DNA of 64,000 bases, from NCBI RefSeq assembly GCF_900112045.1, contig NZ_FOJW01000009.1, positions 62,001 to 126,000 of the forward strand, in the 5' to 3' direction. Shown here piece by piece: positions 17,754 to 30,252 of this stretch (position 1 is the first letter of the stretch; each line of letters opens with the position of its first letter). This DNA is from Lentibacillus halodurans (GTDB taxonomy: Bacteria; Bacillota; Bacilli; Bacillales; Amphibacillaceae). Both the position numbers and the translations under genes were made by a program. The notes beneath the pieces are model-generated. The model did not search any database. It was not told where the DNA came from and saw nothing but the letters and a program-made list of their open reading frames with translations.

Positions 17754-19133
17754 ATGAACAAACAAGCAATGGTCATGGACGTTCAGGAAGTACCAAAACT
17801 GCAAAAATGGATAGTCCTCAGTCTGCAGCATTTATTTGCGATGTTCGGATCAACTATTTTAGTTCCATTTTTGACAGGATTGTCACCGGCAGTAGCACTC
17901 GTATCGAGTGGCTTTGGGACACTTGCCTATCTATTGATTACGAAAGGAAACATTCCAGCATACTTAGGTTCAAGTTTTGCCTTTATTGCACCGATTATTG
18001 GTGCCAGTGCAGCAAGTGGTCCAGCCGGGGCAATGGTCGGCAGTTTCCTGGCAGGGGTCGTGTACGGCATTGTGGCACTGTTCATCCGATTGTCAGGTCT
18101 GAATTGGTTAATGCGTATATTACCGCCGATTGTTGTCGGTCCTGTGATCATTGTAATTGGGCTGGGTCTCGCTTCAACGGCCATTGACATGTCTATGTAT
18201 GTACCGGGATTAGATGAGAATGTATACAGTGGCATGTACTTTAGTGTCGCACTGTTCACATTGGCTGTCACCATCATAGCATCCATTTTTTTCAGGGGAT
18301 TCTTTGGCTTGATTCCAATCTTGATTGGCATTTTTTCAGGCTACACATTCGCGCTTTTTCAGGGCGTTGTGGATACAGCAGAAATAAGAGCAGAATGGGC
18401 GGGGATAACTTCGGCAGGGTCACCCGGTGAATTGTTTACAGCAATCTTTAAATCACCTGACTTTATTGTACCGTTTTTAGATTATTCCCCGCTCGGCATC
18501 ATCAGTGGTGAAATTGTGCTGCTCATGGTACCTGTTGCACTTGTGACCATAGCTGAACACATTGGCGATCAGATGGTGCTCTCAAAAGTTGTGGGCAGAA
18601 ATTTCATTCAAAAGCCCGGTCTGCACAGGTCGATTTTGGGTGATGGTGCGGCAACTGTGCTCGCTTCTTTTCTTGGCGGACCGCCGAACACAACGTACGG
18701 TGAAAATATCGGTGTTTTGTCCATTACGAGGGTGTTTAGTGTGTTTGTCATCGGCGGTGCTGCCGTTTTCGCCATTTGCTTTGGCTTTGTCGGCATTGTA
18801 ACTGCAACCATCAGTTCGATTCCGTCAGCGGTGATGGGTGGTGTCTCGATTCTGTTGTTCGGGATCATTGCCTCAAATGGGCTGCGGATGCTGATTGATA
18901 ACCAGGTTGATTTGAGTGATAAACGAAATCTTGTTATAGCTTCTGTCATCCTGGTCATTGGCGTTGGTGGAGCATTTATCCAGCTGTCTGATAACCTGCA
19001 AATCGCCGGCATGGCCCTGTCAGCCATCATTGGCGTATTGCTGAACCTTGTATTGCCTGGCAAAGAAAGCGGCTATGGCAATGGCGCCATGTTTGACGAC
19101 AATGAAGGCAAACACCATGATGACGCGGCCTAG
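17754..19133 (+). CDS. pyrP: Uracil permease (NCS2 family)
   Basis: A proton-coupled uracil importer of the UraA/PyrP group. The 459-residue protein has about 12-14 hydrophobic segments. It contains QHLFAMFGSTILVPFLTGL near the N-terminus and GGPPNTTYGENIGVLSITRV, the NCS2 substrate-site signature. VALVTIAEHIGDQ carries the conserved glutamate. ATG 17754 has GGAGG 8 bases upstream. An earlier frame from 17688 would start in the attenuator. pyrB begins only 23 bases after its stop. Confidence 0.95.
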   Translation: MNKQAMVMDVQEVPKLQKWIVLSLQHLFAMFGSTILVPFLTGLSPAVALVSSGFGTLAYLLITKGNIPAYLGSSFAFIAPIIGASAASGPAGAMVGSFLAGVVYGIVALFIRLSGLNWLMRILPPIVVGPVIIVIGLGLASTAIDMSMYVPGLDENVYSGMYFSVALFTLAVTIIASIFFRGFFGLIPILIGIFSGYTFALFQGVVDTAEIRAEWAGITSAGSPGELFTAIFKSPDFIVPFLDYSPLGIISGEIVLLMVPVALVTIAEHIGDQMVLSKVVGRNFIQKPGLHRSILGDGAATVLASFLGGPPNTTYGENIGVLSITRVFSVFVIGGAAVFAICFGFVGIVTATISSIPSAVMGGVSILLFGIIASNGLRMLIDNQVDLSDKRNLVIASVILVIGVGGAFIQLSDNLQIAGMALSAIIGVLLNLVLPGKESGYGNGAMFDDNEGKHHDDAA

Positions 19134-19156
19134 ATAGTAATTGGAAAGGATGAAGT

Positions 19157-20083
19157 ATGATGCGGCATTTTATTTCAACACGGGAGCTTTCGGCTGCTTC
19201 GATTTATGACATTCTAAATACAGCTGAAAAGTTGCGGGACTCATCGGAATCTTTTTCTCAGCAGTACTTTGCTGCCAATTTGTTTTTTGAACCGAGTACA
19301 CGGACCAAAATGAGTTTTCTTGTTGCTGAGAAGAAATTGGGAATGGCGCCATTGGACTTTCAGCCGGAAAGTTCCAGTATGTCCAAAGGTGAGTCCTTGT
19401 ATGATACAGCACGAACGTATGAAGCTATCGGGGCAGACCTTCTGATTGTCCGACATTTGTCTGATCGCTGGTATGATGAACTCATTGGAAAGACATCAAT
19501 CCCGATTATTAATGCGGGTGCTGGAAAGGGAGAGCATCCGACACAATCAATGCTTGATCTTCTCACAATCTATCAGGAGTTTGGATCATTTGAAAACTTG
19601 GAAGTTGTCATAGCAGGAGACATTAAGCATAGCCGGGTGGCACGGTCCAATGCTTATGCATTGACCACCTTGGGTGCGAAGGTTTACTTTACTGCAGCAC
19701 CGGGATTTGAAGATGATTCATTGGATTTCCCTTACGTTGCAATCGAGGAGGCTTGCGCCATGTGTGATGTGCTGATGCTGCTCAGAATCCAGCATGAACG
19801 TCACGTAACACAAACGTGTGATACCTTTTCATACTTAGCCAACTACGGTCTTACGATGGAACGTGAACAAAAAATGACGGATCATGCCATTATCTTGCAT
19901 CCGGCACCTGTGAACCGTGACGTAGAAATCGATACAAGACTGGTAGAGTGCACACGTTCGAGGATTTTCAAACAAATGGAAAATGGCGTTTATGCACGCA
20001 TGGCCGTCATATCAATTTTGCTAAAGGAGTGGGGGGTCAATCATGAGAACGTTGCTGAAAAATGCCAGACAATTACGTTATGA
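19157..20083 (+). CDS. pyrB: Aspartate carbamoyltransferase catalytic subunit
   Basis: It catalyses the second step of UMP synthesis, carbamoyl phosphate plus L-aspartate to carbamoyl aspartate. The 308-residue protein has the carbamoyl-phosphate loop FEPSTRTKMSF and HPTQSMLDLLTI. It also has LRIQHERH and the aspartate-site HPAPVNRDVEI. ATG codons at 19157 and 19160 are both possible after GGAAAGGA. No PyrR attenuator stands between pyrP and pyrB, where B. subtilis has a third one. Its end overlaps pyrC by 41 bases. Confidence 0.96.
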   Translation: MMRHFISTRELSAASIYDILNTAEKLRDSSESFSQQYFAANLFFEPSTRTKMSFLVAEKKLGMAPLDFQPESSSMSKGESLYDTARTYEAIGADLLIVRHLSDRWYDELIGKTSIPIINAGAGKGEHPTQSMLDLLTIYQEFGSFENLEVVIAGDIKHSRVARSNAYALTTLGAKVYFTAAPGFEDDSLDFPYVAIEEACAMCDVLMLLRIQHERHVTQTCDTFSYLANYGLTMEREQKMTDHAIILHPAPVNRDVEIDTRLVECTRSRIFKQMENGVYARMAVISILLKEWGVNHENVAEKCQTITL

Positions 20084-21326
20084 AAACGAAACGGAGTACT
20101 GTAACATTTTAATAGAAGAAGGGAAAATCAAGGAAATCGCTTCGGACATCCATGAACATGCCGATGACATAATAGATTGCAAGAATCAAATGGTGTTTCC
20201 CGGTTTCATCGATGCCCATGTTCATTTGCGTGAACCGGGCGGTGAACATAAGGAAACCATCAAAACCGGTACAAAAGCGGCAGCGCGGGGCGGGTTTTCA
20301 ACTGTATGTGCCATGCCGAATACAAATCCTGTCCCGGATCATAAAGGTACACTTCATGAGCATCTGGTGAATATGGACCAGGACGCCTGTATACGTGTGC
20401 TGCCATACGCATCCATTACAAAGGGGCTAAGGGGTGAAGAACTGACAAACATAACGGAACTTGCCCAATCCGGTGCTTTGGCCTTTACCGATGATGGTGT
20501 GGGGGTGCAGACGGCTGACGTCATGCTCCGGGCAATGGAGGAGGCAGCTGCTAATGAAAAGCCCGTTGTCGCTCATTGCGAGGATAACTCACTTGTATAT
20601 GGCGGGGTTATTCACCAGGGACAGGTCAGTGAGCGTCTTGACCTGCCTGGAATCCCTTCACTGAGTGAATCAGTGCAAATTGCCCGGGATGTGCTACTGG
20701 CTGAAGCAGCGGGCTGTCATTACCATGTATGCCATGTCAGTACGAAGGAATCAGTAAGGGTCATTCGTGATGCCAAACGGGCAGGTATTCATGTAACAGC
20801 TGAAGTAACCCCGCACCATTTGTTATTAAATGAACAAGCAGTCAAAGTAGATGACGCCAATTTCAAAATGAATCCACCATTGCGCAGTAAAGCAGACCAG
20901 AAAGCGTTGCTGGATGGATTGCTTGATGGAACAATCGATTTTATCGCAACAGACCATGCCCCACATACGGAAGCAGAGAAAGTACCAGGCTTTCGTCAAG
21001 CGCCATTCGGCATTGTTGGCCTGGAGACCGCCTTTCCGCTTTTATACACGTACTTGGTTCAAACGGAAAAGGTAACACTGGAACAATTAATAGGTTGGCT
21101 GACAGTTAAACCGGCGAACACATTTCGTTTACCCTATGGCGTATTACAAGAGGGGGCAGCAGCTGACTTAACCATCGTTAATCTGGACAAAACAATAGTT
21201 TTGGATAAAAACACGTTTTATTCAAAAGGAAAAAATACGCCATTTCATGGTTGGCGGGTCCAAGGTATTCCGGAAGCAACCATTGTGGACGGAAAAATTG
21301 TTTACAAGGAGGATTCATATGATTGA
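20043..21326 (+). CDS. pyrC: Dihydroorotase
   Basis: It closes carbamoyl aspartate to dihydroorotate, the third pathway step. The 427-residue type I dihydroorotase has the zinc motif DAHVHLREPGGEHKETI, VVAHCEDNSL, HYHVCHVSTKE and the catalytic ATDHAPHT. GTGGGGGGTC stands just before ATG 20043 inside the end of pyrB. The stop overlaps carA by 8 bases, indicating translational coupling. Confidence 0.96.
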   Translation: MRTLLKNARQLRYENETEYCNILIEEGKIKEIASDIHEHADDIIDCKNQMVFPGFIDAHVHLREPGGEHKETIKTGTKAAARGGFSTVCAMPNTNPVPDHKGTLHEHLVNMDQDACIRVLPYASITKGLRGEELTNITELAQSGALAFTDDGVGVQTADVMLRAMEEAAANEKPVVAHCEDNSLVYGGVIHQGQVSERLDLPGIPSLSESVQIARDVLLAEAAGCHYHVCHVSTKESVRVIRDAKRAGIHVTAEVTPHHLLLNEQAVKVDDANFKMNPPLRSKADQKALLDGLLDGTIDFIATDHAPHTEAEKVPGFRQAPFGIVGLETAFPLLYTYLVQTEKVTLEQLIGWLTVKPANTFRLPYGVLQEGAAADLTIVNLDKTIVLDKNTFYSKGKNTPFHGWRVQGIPEATIVDGKIVYKEDSYD

Positions 21327-22413
21327 ACGTCAGCTGATTCTGGAAGATGGGACGGTTTTTACCGGTAAAGGGTTTGGCGCTGAAACGAGCGCAGCAGGTG
21401 AAGTGGTTTTCAATACTGGCATGACTGGATACCAGGAGGTCATAACTGATCCGTCATACTGTGGTCAGATTGTCGCCATGACTTATCCCCTCATCGGTAA
21501 CTATGGCATTAACCGGGATGATTTTGAAACAGTTACGCCATTTATCCATGGGTTGATCGTCAAAGAATCAAGCGAATTCCCGTCTAATTTTCGCAGTGAT
21601 GAAACATTGCACGATTATTTGAAAGCCAACGGGGTTCCCGGGATCTATGGCATTGATACACGAAAACTGACGAAAATCATCCGCAAGCATGGAACAATGA
21701 AGGCGATAATCATAGACGTCGGCAAGCCAGTAGATGAACTGATTGAAAATGTCAAAAAACTGCCTGACCAAATGGACCAGGTCAAGCAAACATCAACTGT
21801 TAACCCCTATGTTGTACCAGGACGGGGCATGCGTATAGTGCTGGTGGATTTTGGCATGAAGCATGGTATTTTGCGTGAATTAACGAAACGGGATTGCCAT
21901 GTAACGGTTGTTCCGTACAATTATAGTGCAGAGAAGCTATTACGGTTAAAGCCTGATGGGATCATGCTGACGAACGGTCCTGGTGATCCGAAAAATGTCC
22001 CGGAGTCCATTGAGATGGTCAAAACGGTGCTTGGACAAATTCCGCTGTTCGGCATTTGTCTCGGGCATCAGCTACTGGCACTTGCCTGCGATGCGGATAC
22101 AGAAAAAATGACATTCGGTCATCGCGGTGTCAATCACCCGGTTAAAGACCTGGAAAAAAATAAAACCTTTATGACATCGCAGAACCACAGCTATGCGGTG
22201 ACTCACAAATCATTAAGAAGGACAGATCTGGCGTTAACACAGTTTGCCTTAAACGATAATACGGTGGAAGGAATCAGGCATAAAACACATCCGGCATTTT
22301 CTGTGCAATATCATCCGGAAAGTTCGCCAGGTCCGGAAGATACGCCGCAGTTATTTGATGAATTTTTACAGATGATCTTAGAAACCAGACAGAAGGAGAA
22401 TGTATATGCCTAA
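21319..22413 (+). CDS. carA: Carbamoyl phosphate synthase small (glutaminase) subunit, pyrimidine type
   Basis: It hydrolyses glutamine and channels ammonia to the large subunit. The 364-residue protein has the CPSase small-subunit domain ([33 protein letters not shown]). The class I amidotransferase triad lies in [12 protein letters not shown] (cysteine) and [12 protein letters not shown] (histidine and glutamate). ATG 21319 follows AAGGAGG. Also called pyrAA. Position inside the pyr operon marks it as the pyrimidine-regulated enzyme rather than the arginine one. Confidence 0.96.
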   Translation: MIERQLILEDGTVFTGKGFGAETSAAGEVVFNTGMTGYQEVITDPSYCGQIVAMTYPLIGNYGINRDDFETVTPFIHGLIVKESSEFPSNFRSDETLHDYLKANGVPGIYGIDTRKLTKIIRKHGTMKAIIIDVGKPVDELIENVKKLPDQMDQVKQTSTVNPYVVPGRGMRIVLVDFGMKHGILRELTKRDCHVTVVPYNYSAEKLLRLKPDGIMLTNGPGDPKNVPESIEMVKTVLGQIPLFGICLGHQLLALACDADTEKMTFGHRGVNHPVKDLEKNKTFMTSQNHSYAVTHKSLRRTDLALTQFALNDNTVEGIRHKTHPAFSVQYHPESSPGPEDTPQLFDEFLQMILETRQKENVYA

Positions 22414-25400
22414 GAAAATGACCATTGAGAGAATTCTCGTCATCGGTTCAGGTCCCATAGTGATCGGACAGGCAGCAGAATTTGACTATTCCGGATCACA
22501 GGCATGCCAGGCGCTGAAGGAGGAAGGCTATACGGTTATTCTGGCCAACTCCAATCCGGCAACAATTATGACCGACAAAACAATGGCAGATAAAATTTAT
22601 ATGGAACCGTTGACGGCTGAGTTCTTAATGAAAATTGTGCGTAAAGAACAGCCTGACGCGATACTCCCTACACTGGGAGGTCAAACGGCGTTGAACCTGG
22701 CGGTGGAATTGGAGAAATCAGGTATATTGCGTAAATACCAGGTTGAATTGCTTGGGACTCCCCTGAATGCGATTGAAAAGGCGGAAGATCGTGAAAAATT
22801 CAGGGCTTTAATGCATCAACTGGATGAACCTGTCCCAGACAGTCAAATCGTCCATTCAGTTGAAGAGGCGATGGACTTTGCCAGTGAAATTGGTTATCCG
22901 GTTATCGTACGCCCTGCTTACACACTGGGCGGAACCGGGGGCGGCATGTGTCATGACGAATCAGAACTGAAGGAAATTGCCCGCAACGGTTTGGCACTTT
23001 CTCCCGTCAACCAATGTTTGATCGAAAAAAACATTGCTGGATTCAAGGAAATCGAATATGAAGTCATGCGTGATCGACATGATCAGGCCATTGTCGTGTG
23101 CAATATGGAAAATATTGATCCGGTCGGCATTCATACGGGTGACTCTGCAGTTGTTGCTCCATCGCAAACGCTCAGTGACCGGGAATATCAGCTTCTGAGG
23201 AACGCCTCATTAAAAATCATACGTTCATTGGATATCGAAGGCGGATGCAACGTACAGCTGGCTCTTGACCCAGATAGTTTCAGCTATTATGTGATTGAAG
23301 TGAACCCGCGTGTGAGCAGATCCTCAGCGCTTGCATCCAAAGCAACAGGCTATCCGATTGCCAAAGTGGCAGCGAAAATTGCAGTCGGACTGACGCTCGA
23401 TGAAATCGTCAATCCCATTACAGGTACAACATACGCCTGTTTCGAACCGGCACTTGACTATGTCGTCACGAAAATCCCGCGTTTTCCGTTCGATAAATTT
23501 GTTAACGGTAATCGGTATCTTGGTACACAAATGAAGGCAACCGGTGAAGTGATGGCAATTGGACGAAGCTTTGAAGAGTCATTGCTGAAAGGTATCCGCT
23601 CACTGGATGTAGGAACTGAGGATGTATGGCTTCCGGGTTTGGCTGATGCAACCGTTGATGAACTCAAATCCCGCCTGCAAAAGTGCGATGATGAACGGTT
23701 ATTTGTTCTGGCAGAAGTTTTTCGACGAGGCATGACGGTAGAAGACGTTTTCCAGTTGACGAAAATAGATCGTTTCTTTCTGGTAAAATTACAACAGATC
23801 ATTGATATAGAAGTGTGGCTAAGCGAGAACAAATTTAACCCTGAAGTATTAAAGGAAGCAAAAGGATTAGGACTGTCCGACGTCCACATAGCACGGGTCT
23901 GGGAAACATCGGCTGATGACGTCTATACATTACGCCTCAAACACGCCATCACGCCAGTTTACAAAATGGTTGATACGTGTGCAGCAGAATTTGCATCCGA
24001 AACCCCTTATTTTTACAGTACGTATGAGGATGAACAGGAGTCCGTTCAATCTGACCGAAAAAAAATACTTGTCCTGGGATCAGGTCCGATCCGAATTGGA
24101 CAGGGGATTGAATTTGATTATGCGACTGTCCATTCGGTCCTCGCTATTAAAGAAATGGGGTATGAAGCCATCATTATGAATAACAACCCGGAAACGGTCT
24201 CAACTGATTTCAGCATTTCGGATAAGCTTTATTTTGAACCGCTTACCCTGGAAGATGTCATGCATGTCACCAATCTTGAGCAGCCTGAGGGTGTGATCGT
24301 CCAGTTTGGCGGTCAGACAGCGATTAACTTGGCGGAAGGGCTTGAGCGTCGAGGTGTAAACATTTTAGGAACCGATTTGGAGGCAATTGACAAGGCGGAA
24401 AATCGTGATCAATTTGAACAGCTTTTAAATAATTTGAACTTGTTGCGTCCTAAAGGAAAAACCGTATTGAAACTTGAGCAGGCAGAGGAAGCAGCTCATC
24501 AAATTGGTTATCCTGTACTGGTAAGGCCATCCTATGTCATTGGAGGCAGCCGGATGGAAATCGTTTATGATGATGATGAGCTGCATAACTATCTGGCCAA
24601 GTCCAATGGGGCAGATAGTGCACATCCGATTCTGGTTGATCAGTATATGACCGGCATTGAGGTGGAGATTGATGCCATCAGTGACGGGGAAACAGTTATT
24701 GTACCGGGAATTATGGAACATATCGAACGTTCGGGAGTCCATTCGGGAGATTCCATTGCCGTTTATCCACCAAAGCGACTCAGCGATTTGATAAAACAGA
24801 AATGTATGGACGCAACATACAAGATTAGTCGTAAATTAAACGTTAAAGGACTCATTAATATACAATTTATCATTCGCCATGACGATGTTTACGTGCTGGA
24901 AGTCAATCCGCGGGCAAGCAGAACAATTCCTTTTCTGAGCAAAATAACCGGTATGACGATGGCTAATCTGGCCACCAGATGCATTTTAGGAGAGACATTA
25001 AAAGACATGGGCTATGAGTCGGGGATTTTGCCTGAAGTGGATACCGTTTCCGTCAAAGTGCCTGTCTTCTCATTTGAAAAATTGCGCAGTGTCGATACGA
25101 TTCTCGGGCCTGAAATGAAATCGACCGGTGAAGCAATCGGTCATGACAAAACATTGGAAAAAGCATTGTATAAAGGATTAACAGCCGCCGGATTATCAGT
25201 GCCGCAGAAAGGTGCAGTGCTCTTGACGGTGGCGGATAAGGATAAACAAGAAACAGTGGAGGTTGCTGAACGCTTTCATCAACTCGGATTTCAGCTGTAT
25301 GCAACGGAAGGAACAGCAGCTTTTATGGATAAAGCAGGCATACCTGTAACAGCTGTCGCCAAGATCGGATCATTTGAACGAAACGTCCTGACAATTATTG

Positions 25401-25602
25401 AAAACGGCGACGTTCAATTTGTGGTAAATACGCTGACATCCGGCAGAAAACCTCGTTCTGACGGGTTTAGAATCCGCCGTGAAGCGGTTGAGCATGGCAT
25501 CGCATGTGTAACGAACCTGGATACAGCGAAGGCCATTCTAAATGTCATTGATTCAACAACATTCAGCGCAAAACCAATGATTAAAAGAAGAGCGATTTTA
25601 TC

Positions 25603-25606
<4 letters not shown>
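22406..25606 (+). CDS. carB: Carbamoyl phosphate synthase large subunit, pyrimidine type
   Basis: It makes carbamoyl phosphate from bicarbonate, ammonia and two ATP. The 1066-residue protein has two homologous ATP-grasp halves: the first opens [21 protein letters not shown], the second [20 protein letters not shown] at about residue 553. A C-terminal MGS-like allosteric domain covers about residues 935-1066 ([17 protein letters not shown]). ATG 22406 has AAGGAG 8 bases upstream, so an ATG at 22400 is less likely. Also called pyrAB. The stop overlaps pyrK by 4 bases. Confidence 0.97.
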
Positions 25607-27965
<2,359 letters not shown>

Positions 27966-27979
<14 letters not shown>

Positions 27980-28580
27980 TGAAATAGCAAAGGATTTACT
28001 AAGTATCAAAGCTGTTCAGATCAGGCCTGATGATTATTTCACGTGGACATCCGGTATTAAATCACCGATCTATTGTGATAACCGATTGACGATGTCGTAT
28101 CCTGAAATTCGGAATAAAATTGCGAATGCATTTGTTCAGCTGATTAAACAGATGGATCAGTTGCCGGACATCATCGCTGGCTGTGCTACAGCAGGAATTC
28201 CGCATGCAGCCTGGGTTGCTGATAAACTTGGTCTGCCTTTGGTCTATGTTCGATCTGAGCCAAAAAGCCACGGGAAAGCAAATCAAATTGAAGGTAAATT
28301 TGAAACGGGACAGCGCGTCATTGTCATCGAGGATCTAATCTCTACAGGAGGGTCTGCACTTGAAACGGCCGATGTATTGAAACGGGAGGGTGCAGATGTA
28401 ATCGGGGTCCTGGCGATTTTTACATATGGTCTGGAAAAAGCTAAACAGCAATTTTCTGAGGCCAAATGCGAGTACCGGACAATCACGAATTACGATGAGA
28501 TCCTGGAATTGCTAGTTGAGGATAGATCGATAACTTCTGCTGAGCGTCAACAACTGGAAACGTGGCGTTATAGCCTTTAA
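27966..28580 (+). CDS. pyrE: Orotate phosphoribosyltransferase
   Basis: It joins orotate to PRPP to make OMP. The 204-residue protein has the type I PRTase motif VIVIEDLISTGGSALE, FTWTSGIKSPIYCDNR at the orotate end, and the mobile loop RSEPKSHGKANQIEG. ATG 27966 follows AAAGGAG by 8 bases. It is the last pyr gene and is followed at once by a terminator; the cys genes found after pyrE in B. subtilis are absent. Confidence 0.96.
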
Positions 28581-28594
28581 TCATCCGCAACGGG

Positions 28595-28625
28595 TGACCG
28601 GTTCTGGCCGGTCATTATTTTTTTC
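28595..28625 (+). terminator. Terminator of the pyr operon
   Basis: TGACCGG at 28595-28601 pairs perfectly with CCGGTCA at 28608-28614, followed by TTATTTTTTT. Confidence 0.88.
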
Positions 28626-28693
28626 TTCTTTATCAGGTTATAACCCTTTAAACTTCCCCGAACTTTCTTCCAATTAATTAATATATGAGCATA

Positions 28694-28931
28694 ATTCTCT
28701 TCATAGAACGATACGTTCTTAAAAAAGTATAATATTGTACGAAATAACGAGTAAACAGGAGCTAATAAGCGTAAATCGTTCTTTATAACGCATAAACGGC
28801 CAATTTTGACGTTTTGCAAAGCATAGATAGAGGTTTATACTCATACATATCATTCTTAATAAAGAACAAATAGTGAATGGATTTTTGATGGAACAAGTAT
28901 ATCTAACCATTTTTTGATCTTTTTGTTCTTT
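28694..28931 (+). promoter_or_regulatory. Cluster of SinR-like boxes upstream of the matrix operon
   Basis: Three exact GTTCTTT heptamers lie here: 28778-28784, 28861-28867 (reverse strand, AAAGAAC) and 28925-28931. The SinR operator of B. subtilis is GTTCTYT. Near matches are ATTCTCT 28694-28700 and GTTCTTA 28715-28721. The middle box forms an inverted pair, ATTCTTAATAAAGAAC (28852-28867), like natural SinR sites. They flank a possible promoter at 28814-28841 and sit 80-320 bases before the first TasA-family gene. The 432-bp stretch 28581-29012 holds no gene apart from the pyr terminator. Confidence 0.6.
28814..28841 (+). promoter_or_regulatory. Possible promoter of the matrix operon
   Basis: TTGCAA at 28814-28819 and TATACT at 28836-28841 have a 16-base spacer. 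If used, the leader is about 165 bases long and contains two of the SinR-like boxes, which would suit repression. Confidence 0.45.
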
Positions 28932-29012
28932 ATAAGTAACAAATGGTCATTTTGATTTTGTCTCTCTATGCAGAGTTCAAAATAAAAAATTCTATTTTTA
29001 GGAGGAAGTCAT

Positions 29013-29630
29013 ATGAGTTTTAAAAAGAAGCTCGGTCTTGGCGTAGCATCAGCGGTACTCGGAATTTCACTAGTGGGAGGAGGGACATTTGCGTATTTTA
29101 ATGATGTTGAAACAACGAATAATACATTCGCATCCGGTACTTTGGATTTAACAGTCGATCCAACTACGATTATTGATGTCGAAAATATGAAGCCAGGAGA
29201 TAAAATGAATCGTCATTTTGAATTAGTGAATGATGGCACTCTTGATATTTCAGAAGTACTTCTGACGACTGATTATTCTGTTGAAGATGCTGTGGGTGAT
29301 AATGGTGATGAGGACTTCGGTGATCACATTCGTGTTAATTTCCTGAAGAACGAAGACAAAAACGGTCTGATCCAGGAACCGGAAAATGTGATTACTTCTG
29401 CTGCTTTATCCGACCTTAAAGGCGAAATGCCTGATGCTGTTAAAAATCAAATTGAGGCATGGTTCGGCTGGGGAGATGAAGAAAGTGGTCTGAAAGCTGG
29501 CGACTCGGATGATTTGTATGTGCAATTTGAATTTGTGGATAGTGGAGAGCCGCAAAATGAATTTCAGGGCGACGCATTAACGCTGGAATGGTCATTTGAT
29601 GCGCAACAAACAGATGGTGAATTAAAATAA
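29013..29630 (+). CDS. TasA/CalY (camelysin) family matrix protein 1
   Basis: A secreted protein of the TasA/camelysin family, whose best known member forms the amyloid-like fibres of the B. subtilis biofilm. The 205-residue precursor has a signal peptide ending GGGTFAYFNDVE. It then shows the family start NNTFASGTLDL, MKPGDKMNRHFELVNDG, and the closing NEFQGDALTLEWSFDAQQ. The mature part is strongly acidic. Such signal peptides are cut by SipW, which is encoded downstream. AGGAGGAAG precedes ATG 29013. A second family member follows 49 bases later. Confidence 0.88.
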   Translation: MSFKKKLGLGVASAVLGISLVGGGTFAYFNDVETTNNTFASGTLDLTVDPTTIIDVENMKPGDKMNRHFELVNDGTLDISEVLLTTDYSVEDAVGDNGDEDFGDHIRVNFLKNEDKNGLIQEPENVITSAALSDLKGEMPDAVKNQIEAWFGWGDEESGLKAGDSDDLYVQFEFVDSGEPQNEFQGDALTLEWSFDAQQTDGELK

Positions 29631-29679
29631 TCGTTTCCTTTTTAACATAATGGCATAAATAGAGTAAGGAGGCTGTGCA

Positions 29680-30243
29680 ATGGGTATAAAAAAGAAATTA
29701 GGGATCGGTCTTGCTTCGGCGGTGTTAGGTATTAGTTTGATCGGCGGCGGAACTTTTGCATATTTCAATGATGTCGAAGAAACCAACAATACATTTGCTG
29801 CAGGCACGCTGGATTTAAATTTAAAAGGTGTAGATGATAAAGAAGATGTGGATCTTCATTTGGAAAACATGAAACCTGGTGACTGGAAAGTCCATCAAGT
29901 TCGTTTATATAACGACGGCTCACTGACCTTTAAAGACGTGAAGTTAAATACAGCGTATGAAATCAACGATGTTACGGGTGATAACGCAAATGAAGATTTT
30001 GCAGATCACATTCTCGTAACCATCATGGATACAGGTACAAACGAAGTATATGAACGGGATGTGCCCGTAAGTGAACTTGATGAAGTTGTCGTATCCAACA
30101 ATCAAAGTCCGGGAGATCGAAAAATACTTAGAATGGATTTTAAATTCCATGACAATGGAGAAGATCAGAACAAATTCCAGGGTGATTCATTAAATTTGGA
30201 TTTGACATTTGAGGCAAGTCAGGAAGACGGAGAACTTCAATAA
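29680..30243 (+). CDS. TasA/CalY (camelysin) family matrix protein 2
   Basis: A 187-residue paralogue of the preceding gene. The first 45 residues are nearly the same (KKKLGIGLASAVLGISL, GGGTFAYFNDVEETNNTFAA), while the mature domains diverge. Family marks are ENMKPGDWKVHQVRLYNDGSL and NKFQGDSLNLDLTFEASQ. AGGAGG at 29668-29673 lies 6 bases upstream of ATG 29680. It is probably a second fibre subunit or a minor component. A 316-bp structured repeat separates it from the tapA-like gene. Confidence 0.86.
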   Translation: MGIKKKLGIGLASAVLGISLIGGGTFAYFNDVEETNNTFAAGTLDLNLKGVDDKEDVDLHLENMKPGDWKVHQVRLYNDGSLTFKDVKLNTAYEINDVTGDNANEDFADHILVTIMDTGTNEVYERDVPVSELDEVVVSNNQSPGDRKILRMDFKFHDNGEDQNKFQGDSLNLDLTFEASQEDGELQ

Positions 30244-30252
30244 GAATAAATA

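Noticed and set aside
29638-29679. Terminator between the two tasA-like genes
   Set aside because: Only a T-rich stretch is seen; no stem was found, so the two genes are taken as one transcript.
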